Assembly (NCBI GenBank): GCA_942491885.1
Contig: CALOCQ010000002.1
Span: forward strand, 186,001 to 250,000
DNA length: 64,000 nt
Source of the DNA: CALBPI01 sp942491885
GTDB taxonomy: Bacteria; Pseudomonadota; Gammaproteobacteria; Steroidobacterales; Woeseiaceae
Direction of reading: 5' to 3'
Of the stretch, positions 60,133-64,000 are shown one piece after another (the first letter of the stretch is position 1; each line of letters opens with the position of its first letter). The notes below the pieces were generated by a model. It was not told the origin of the DNA. It made no database searches and saw only the letters and a list, made by a program, of their open reading frames with translations. The position numbers were made by a program, and so were the translations under genes.

Positions 60133-63100
60133 CTACTCCGCGACGTGGCGCGTCCACAACCACATGACGAAGCTGCCGCAGCCGAACCATTCCTGCAGCT
60201 TGCCGAGCCCCAGCTCATCAATGATCTGGCTACAGGAGCAACCCGCCGTGTCGGTCGTCGTATAGGTCCTCAATGCACGCTTGCCAGTATCGAAGACGTT
60301 GTCGCCATCGACCAGTGCGTAGCGGAAGGGCAGCAGGCGTTTCGTAGGCACCGACTCCGGAATCATCGTATTCGGACACACATCGTTAGCGTTGGACACC
60401 CCATCTCCGTCGAGATCGCCGACCAGATTAAGACCAACGATAACCGCATCATGATCTGATGCACGCGCCGCATCCGGCGCGTAGATGTCGGCGTTGCGCC
60501 CGAAGTCCAGATTGTAATCCAGCGCATCAGCCTCATCCGCATTGCTGTGCCAGATCGCCGCACCCGTCACCTGATCCAGCGCCGCAGGCGTCGCGAATGC
60601 GTGATCCAGCGCACCGATCTGGCCACCGAAGATGAAGGTATAAGCTTCACCGCCTATGAAGGTGTCGAGCAAATTGGTGTAACCGCCAGCGCGATAGGCG
60701 TTGATCGGGTCTTCCTGCAGATAAGCATTCATGTCGCCGATCACGATGATATCGGTATCGCCGCTGCCGGTCGGGTCTGTCGCAAGCCAGTCGACCGTAG
60801 CCTCGGCCGCCAGTGTCCGCGTGACGTTGCAGTTGCCTTGCCCATCACCAACATCCGGATCGCCCACATCTTCGCAATCCGAGCCCTTCGATTTGAGGTG
60901 ATTTACCGCGACCGTGAACACGCCCGCGGTGGCAGTTTCGCTGAAGCTTTGTGCCAAAACGGGGCGGTTCTTCTGATCGAGGAAACGTGCATCAATGCTG
61001 CTGTCGAGCACGGCGGGAGTGCCAACCAGCGCGATCGTGTCCGGCTTGTAAATCAACGCTACCTTGATGGCATCGCCGCCGATGACACCCGTGTCGACAA
61101 AGTCGTACAGCTGGCTACCGACACTGTCATTGATCGCATCGACCAGCAACTGCAATGAGGCGCTGGCGTTATTTTCGATCTCGATCAGGCCGACGACATC
61201 CGCGTCGAGCGCGACGATGGCCGACACCAGCTTCGTCAGTTGCCGCTCCAGCTCAAGCGCGCTGTCGGCGCCGCGACAGCCAATCAAGTTCGGACCGCAC
61301 TCACTACCCGGCAGGTCGATCGTCGAGAAGAAATTGAGCACGTTGAATGACGCGACCGCAACGCCACCGCCAACAGCAGGTACTTCAGGACGCGGGTTCG
61401 CGGCGACGAACACCGGTTCCTGCGTTGGCATCAGCCGGTACAGCTCGGTGCCCGAGCTGCCGCTGCCGCGACTGTAGCGGATGTTGCCGGTCAGACCCGC
61501 GACGGTATCGCCGGAGCGAACTACCTTACCCACCGCATTCGGCAACCCGGGTGCGGGGTAGCGAATCGGATCAGGATTCTGCAGCGCCAGACCATCGTCG
61601 AGCATCAGCCGACGTGCCGCAAGATCCTGCAGGCTCGCATCAAACCCAATCGCGTCCGGCGCGTTGTTGTTTGTGAACTGCACGGAACGCCCGCCGGCCA
61701 GCAGGGGGATTTCACCGAAACGGTCAAGATTGAACAGGTCGGCAACCGTCAGCGTTTGTGACACCCGTACCAGCATGCCTTCAAAGCGTTCGAGATCGGC
61801 AATGTAGGGGCTGTTCGCGCCGGCAATCACGCCGGCCGCGGGCAGCATCAGCTCGGCCGGCGCAACGCTCCCACCGACGGCGAGCACTTCAACGCTGCTC
61901 GCCTCTATTTGCGTTTCGCCGAAAAACTCGTCAACAACGCCGACGACGCGAAGTACGTCACCCGGATTCACGTCGACGCCCGGCGCGCTGCCGTCGAACA
62001 CGAATATGCCGTCGGAGGTCGCGGCGTCACCGTCGCCGATCGCATCCTGCAAGTAGAAACCGCGCAGGCTGCTCTGCGTATCGGCATCGCCGTCCTGGAA
62101 GTCGCCCGTAACGACACCCTCGACGCGCACGATATTGCCCGTCAGCGGGCTGGCGTTGGCATTGCCCTGAACTTCGTAAATCGCGGCATCCAGAATCGAT
62201 ACGCTGCAACCGTCAAAAGTGCTGCCGTCGTTACGCGTACCGGGGGAGAACAACGCACTGCCTACTGTCGTGTGTTGCACGAACGCACCGGTCAGGTCGG
62301 GGTCGCGCGTCAGCGACTGGTTGCTGCCGCCTTCGCTGCCATAGCTTTCCGATGCGGCATCGCGGCTGCCGTCGTTCAGCGTGATCGTATCACCGCCGTT
62401 GTTGAGGCCCAGCGACCCACCGCTGGCAATCTGCGTTAATGCGCCGCCGAACGCACCCGCCGGCGCACCGCCGCCAAATACCACGATGGCACAGCCATCA
62501 TCGATCACCGATCCGGCAGGGAACGTGTGGCGAAGACTGAAACCGTCGCTCAGTGTCCAGCCCGAAACATCCAGCGCAGCACCTGTCGTGTTGACGATTT
62601 CGACGAATTCGTCGTCGGAGAAATTCGCTGCACCATCGCCGTTCGCATCGCCGGCAGAGGTGTCCGGGTCCGCATTAATTTCGTTGATGATGACGCCTTC
62701 GATACCGCCGGCATTGTCGACCTCGAAATTCAGCACAAAATCGGCGGCCGGCGTGTCGGGCGGATCATCGGCATCGATGTCCGCGACATTCGCCGCGAAC
62801 ACGGTCAGGCTGCATTGCTCGCCAACCGTAAGGTCCATGTCCGGATCGACGGTGAAGACTATCGAGTCGGCACTGGCGACTGCGCCCGTCACGACCCCGC
62901 TGACACTGCAGGAGAGATCAAACCATGCGCCGGAAATGGTCACCGGCTCACTGAAGACGATTTCGATTGACGCGTCGACAGCGACGTCGTTAGCACCTTC
63001 TGCGGGTGTCGTCGCGACGACTCTCGGTGCGCTATCGCCACCCGCGCTCGCGAACGTGCCCAACGGGAACGGTACCGCTGCAGTTGCGTTCGTTGTTTCA

Positions 63101-63660
63101 CCGTCCAACGCATTCGGTCCGCTGAACTGCCAATTGCCAATCACAAAACTCGTCCCGTCCGGCCCGCTATCACTGTTGCGATAGGCCCAACCGTCGAGAT
63201 ACTCCCACGGCTGCCCGGAGCCATCGGTGTCGACTTCGCCGAACACATCGATAACCACGCCGTTCTCGTAGAGCTCAATGGCGTCATCGCCATTGATAGA
63301 TGCGGCGCCGCTGGTCGCATTCGGCGCAATGCCAAAGAACGCCGTGAACTGCGGCGACTCTGATGCGATATAGAAATAGTCCCCGGCACTGGCCGGCGCA
63401 TTGGGCAGCGTAAACTCGGGCGCACCCGAAGTGCCGCCGCCATTGTTGGCAGAGCTAACGCCGTAAATGCCCAGATCGTCGATATCGTTGACAACGTAGA
63501 GCTCGATAGCTTTCGGCACGCCACCCGTTAGTGGCCCGTCGATCACGCCCGTGATCACAAGGTCCTGCGCATGCGCACGGCCCATCCAGACAGTTGAGAA
63601 AATTGCAGTGATCGCAAGAACGCGAAATATCGAAAAGCGAGAATTGGAAATGGTGTTCAC
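60133..63660 (-). CDS. ExeM/NucH-type extracellular nuclease with LTD and Ig-like domains
   Basis: 1175 residues from GTG 63660, with GGGAGAG before it. A signal peptide ends GRAHAQ. In order: lamin-tail-like domain (about 20-190); bacterial Ig-like domain (about 200-310, PRVVATTPAEGANDVAVDASIEIVFS); second lamin-tail domain (about 315-450, INEINADPDT, VEIVNTTGAALDVSGW); OB-fold domain (about 495-600); then an endonuclease/exonuclease/phosphatase domain with VASFNVLNFF, VGLIEIENN, VNHLKSKGSDC, GDMNAYLQEDP and SDHDAVIV, all catalytic blocks intact. Relatives degrade extracellular DNA, for phosphate or biofilm turnover. The C terminus is a Cys-rich motif (CSCSQII, FGCGSFVMWLW) instead of GlyGly-CTERM. 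Confidence 0.92.
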   Translation of the reverse strand: MNTISNSRFSIFRVLAITAIFSTVWMGRAHAQDLVITGVIDGPLTGGVPKAIELYVVNDIDDLGIYGVSSANNGGGTSGAPEFTLPNAPASAGDYFYIASESPQFTAFFGIAPNATSGAASINGDDAIELYENGVVIDVFGEVDTDGSGQPWEYLDGWAYRNSDSGPDGTSFVIGNWQFSGPNALDGETTNATAAVPFPLGTFASAGGDSAPRVVATTPAEGANDVAVDASIEIVFSEPVTISGAWFDLSCSVSGVVTGAVASADSIVFTVDPDMDLTVGEQCSLTVFAANVADIDADDPPDTPAADFVLNFEVDNAGGIEGVIINEINADPDTSAGDANGDGAANFSDDEFVEIVNTTGAALDVSGWTLSDGFSLRHTFPAGSVIDDGCAIVVFGGGAPAGAFGGALTQIASGGSLGLNNGGDTITLNDGSRDAASESYGSEGGSNQSLTRDPDLTGAFVQHTTVGSALFSPGTRNDGSTFDGCSVSILDAAIYEVQGNANASPLTGNIVRVEGVVTGDFQDGDADTQSSLRGFYLQDAIGDGDAATSDGIFVFDGSAPGVDVNPGDVLRVVGVVDEFFGETQIEASSVEVLAVGGSVAPAELMLPAAGVIAGANSPYIADLERFEGMLVRVSQTLTVADLFNLDRFGEIPLLAGGRSVQFTNNNAPDAIGFDASLQDLAARRLMLDDGLALQNPDPIRYPAPGLPNAVGKVVRSGDTVAGLTGNIRYSRGSGSSGTELYRLMPTQEPVFVAANPRPEVPAVGGGVAVASFNVLNFFSTIDLPGSECGPNLIGCRGADSALELERQLTKLVSAIVALDADVVGLIEIENNASASLQLLVDAINDSVGSQLYDFVDTGVIGGDAIKVALIYKPDTIALVGTPAVLDSSIDARFLDQKNRPVLAQSFSETATAGVFTVAVNHLKSKGSDCEDVGDPDVGDGQGNCNVTRTLAAEATVDWLATDPTGSGDTDIIVIGDMNAYLQEDPINAYRAGGYTNLLDTFIGGEAYTFIFGGQIGALDHAFATPAALDQVTGAAIWHSNADEADALDYNLDFGRNADIYAPDAARASDHDAVIVGLNLVGDLDGDGVSNANDVCPNTMIPESVPTKRLLPFRYALVDGDNVFDTGKRALRTYTTTDTAGCSCSQIIDELGLGKLQEWFGCGSFVMWLWTRHVAE

Positions 63661-63721
63661 GTGCTCTCCCGGGCCGGCTATGCAACGCAGCATGGCTAAT
63701 TGCAGCGATTAAAAAGGAACC

Positions 63722-63760
63722 AACAGACGGTCTTGTTATGTTAAATGTTGCTCGTCTGTT
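63722..63760. promoter_or_regulatory. Inverted repeat upstream of the nuclease gene
   Basis: AACAGACG (63722-63729) and CGTCTGTT (63753-63760) form perfect eight-base arms 23 bases apart; within the gap and just after it a TGTTATGTT sequence appears twice (63734-63742 and 63757-63765). Located 62-100 bases before the GTG start, where a regulator of the nuclease could bind. Confidence 0.5.
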
Positions 63761-63885
63761 ATGTTCATATTAGCGAATTACACCGCTTGCAAGGATGAAT
63801 TTTTTGTGACCGAAACTGTGACGCAGGCCAATCGTCAACAACGCAGATAGGGTAATTTTGTGCCCTCTATTACAGGAGTTCTGTT

Positions 63886-64000
63886 ATGAAGATTTCAAGC
63901 AAATCTATTTTGCTGCAACCGCTCGCACTGATCGGTCTGTTGTTGCCGCTCGCAGCCAACGCCGGCAGCGGGCTATACATCGGCGCTGGCGCCGGTGGCG
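63886..64000 (+). CDS. Outer-membrane beta-barrel protein, N-terminal part (cut by window edge)
   Basis: ATG 63886 with ACAGGAG ten bases before it. The visible 38 residues are a signal peptide (LLQPLALIGLLLPLAANA) and the start of a mature protein GSGLYIGAGAGG, the pattern of small eight-stranded OmpA/OmpW-type outer-membrane proteins. The gene continues past the window. Confidence 0.8.
   Translation, partial: MKISSKSILLQPLALIGLLLPLAANAGSGLYIGAGAGG

Overview
The window reads as chromosome from an aerobic, GC-rich Gram-negative bacterium, most likely a gammaproteobacterium. The evidence is the housekeeping set (nadC, selO, lspA-ribF-murJ-rpsT, rplU-rpmA-obgE-ispB), a type IV pilus minor-pilin operon, two TonB-dependent receptors, outer-membrane barrels, and PAS/GGDEF/EAL and hybrid-kinase signalling. 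No phage, plasmid, IS element or CRISPR array is visible. The closest genus cannot be named from sequence alone.

Layout. 1-10.3 kb: nadC, a GAF-PAS-PAS-GGDEF-EAL protein, a serine beta-lactamase-fold hydrolase, selO with an internal Asn-Asp-Ala minisatellite, an AmpG-like permease and an Na/Pi-cotransporter-type protein. 10.4-23.7 kb: a hybrid histidine kinase; a histone-deacetylase-family gene beside a Pat-type acyl-CoA-synthetase/GNAT acetyltransferase; a Ser/Thr kinase with TPRs divergent from a small unknown protein; an animal-type haem peroxidase; a TolB/TPR membrane protein. Two clusters of a REP-like repeat lie here (12.4 and 19.5-19.9 kb). 23.8-34.4 kb: tRNA-Thr, fimT-pilV-pilW-pilX-pilE (four 4-base overlaps, no pilY1), then lspA-ribF-murJ without ileS, rpsT, obgE-rpmA-rplU, ispB and tRNA-Pro. 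34.4-42.7 kb: a 7-TM-like membrane protein, a TonB receptor, a secreted protein of unknown function, a lipoprotein made of seven PASTA repeats, and a DUF885 protein.

42.9-51.0 kb is the most coherent accessory locus. A TonB receptor, a TetR regulator and a divergent four-gene operon (acyl-CoA synthetase, alpha/beta hydrolase, PHB-depolymerase-like lipoprotein, sodium:solute symporter) share one inverted repeat, TTTCAAC-N4-GTTGAAA. It occurs as a pair of sites in front of the operon and as a strong plus a weak site in front of the receptor gene. This is a self-contained candidate regulon for outer-membrane uptake, ester cleavage, inner-membrane import and CoA activation of an unidentified carboxylic acid or ester.

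51.1-64 kb: a second acyl-CoA ligase preceded by a coupled 58-residue ORF, an outer-membrane protein, a dienelactone hydrolase, a two-subunit molybdenum hydroxylase (IorA/IorB type), a secreted glycine-rich DUF11-type protein, a large secreted ExeM/NucH-type nuclease, and the start of an outer-membrane barrel gene cut by the window edge.
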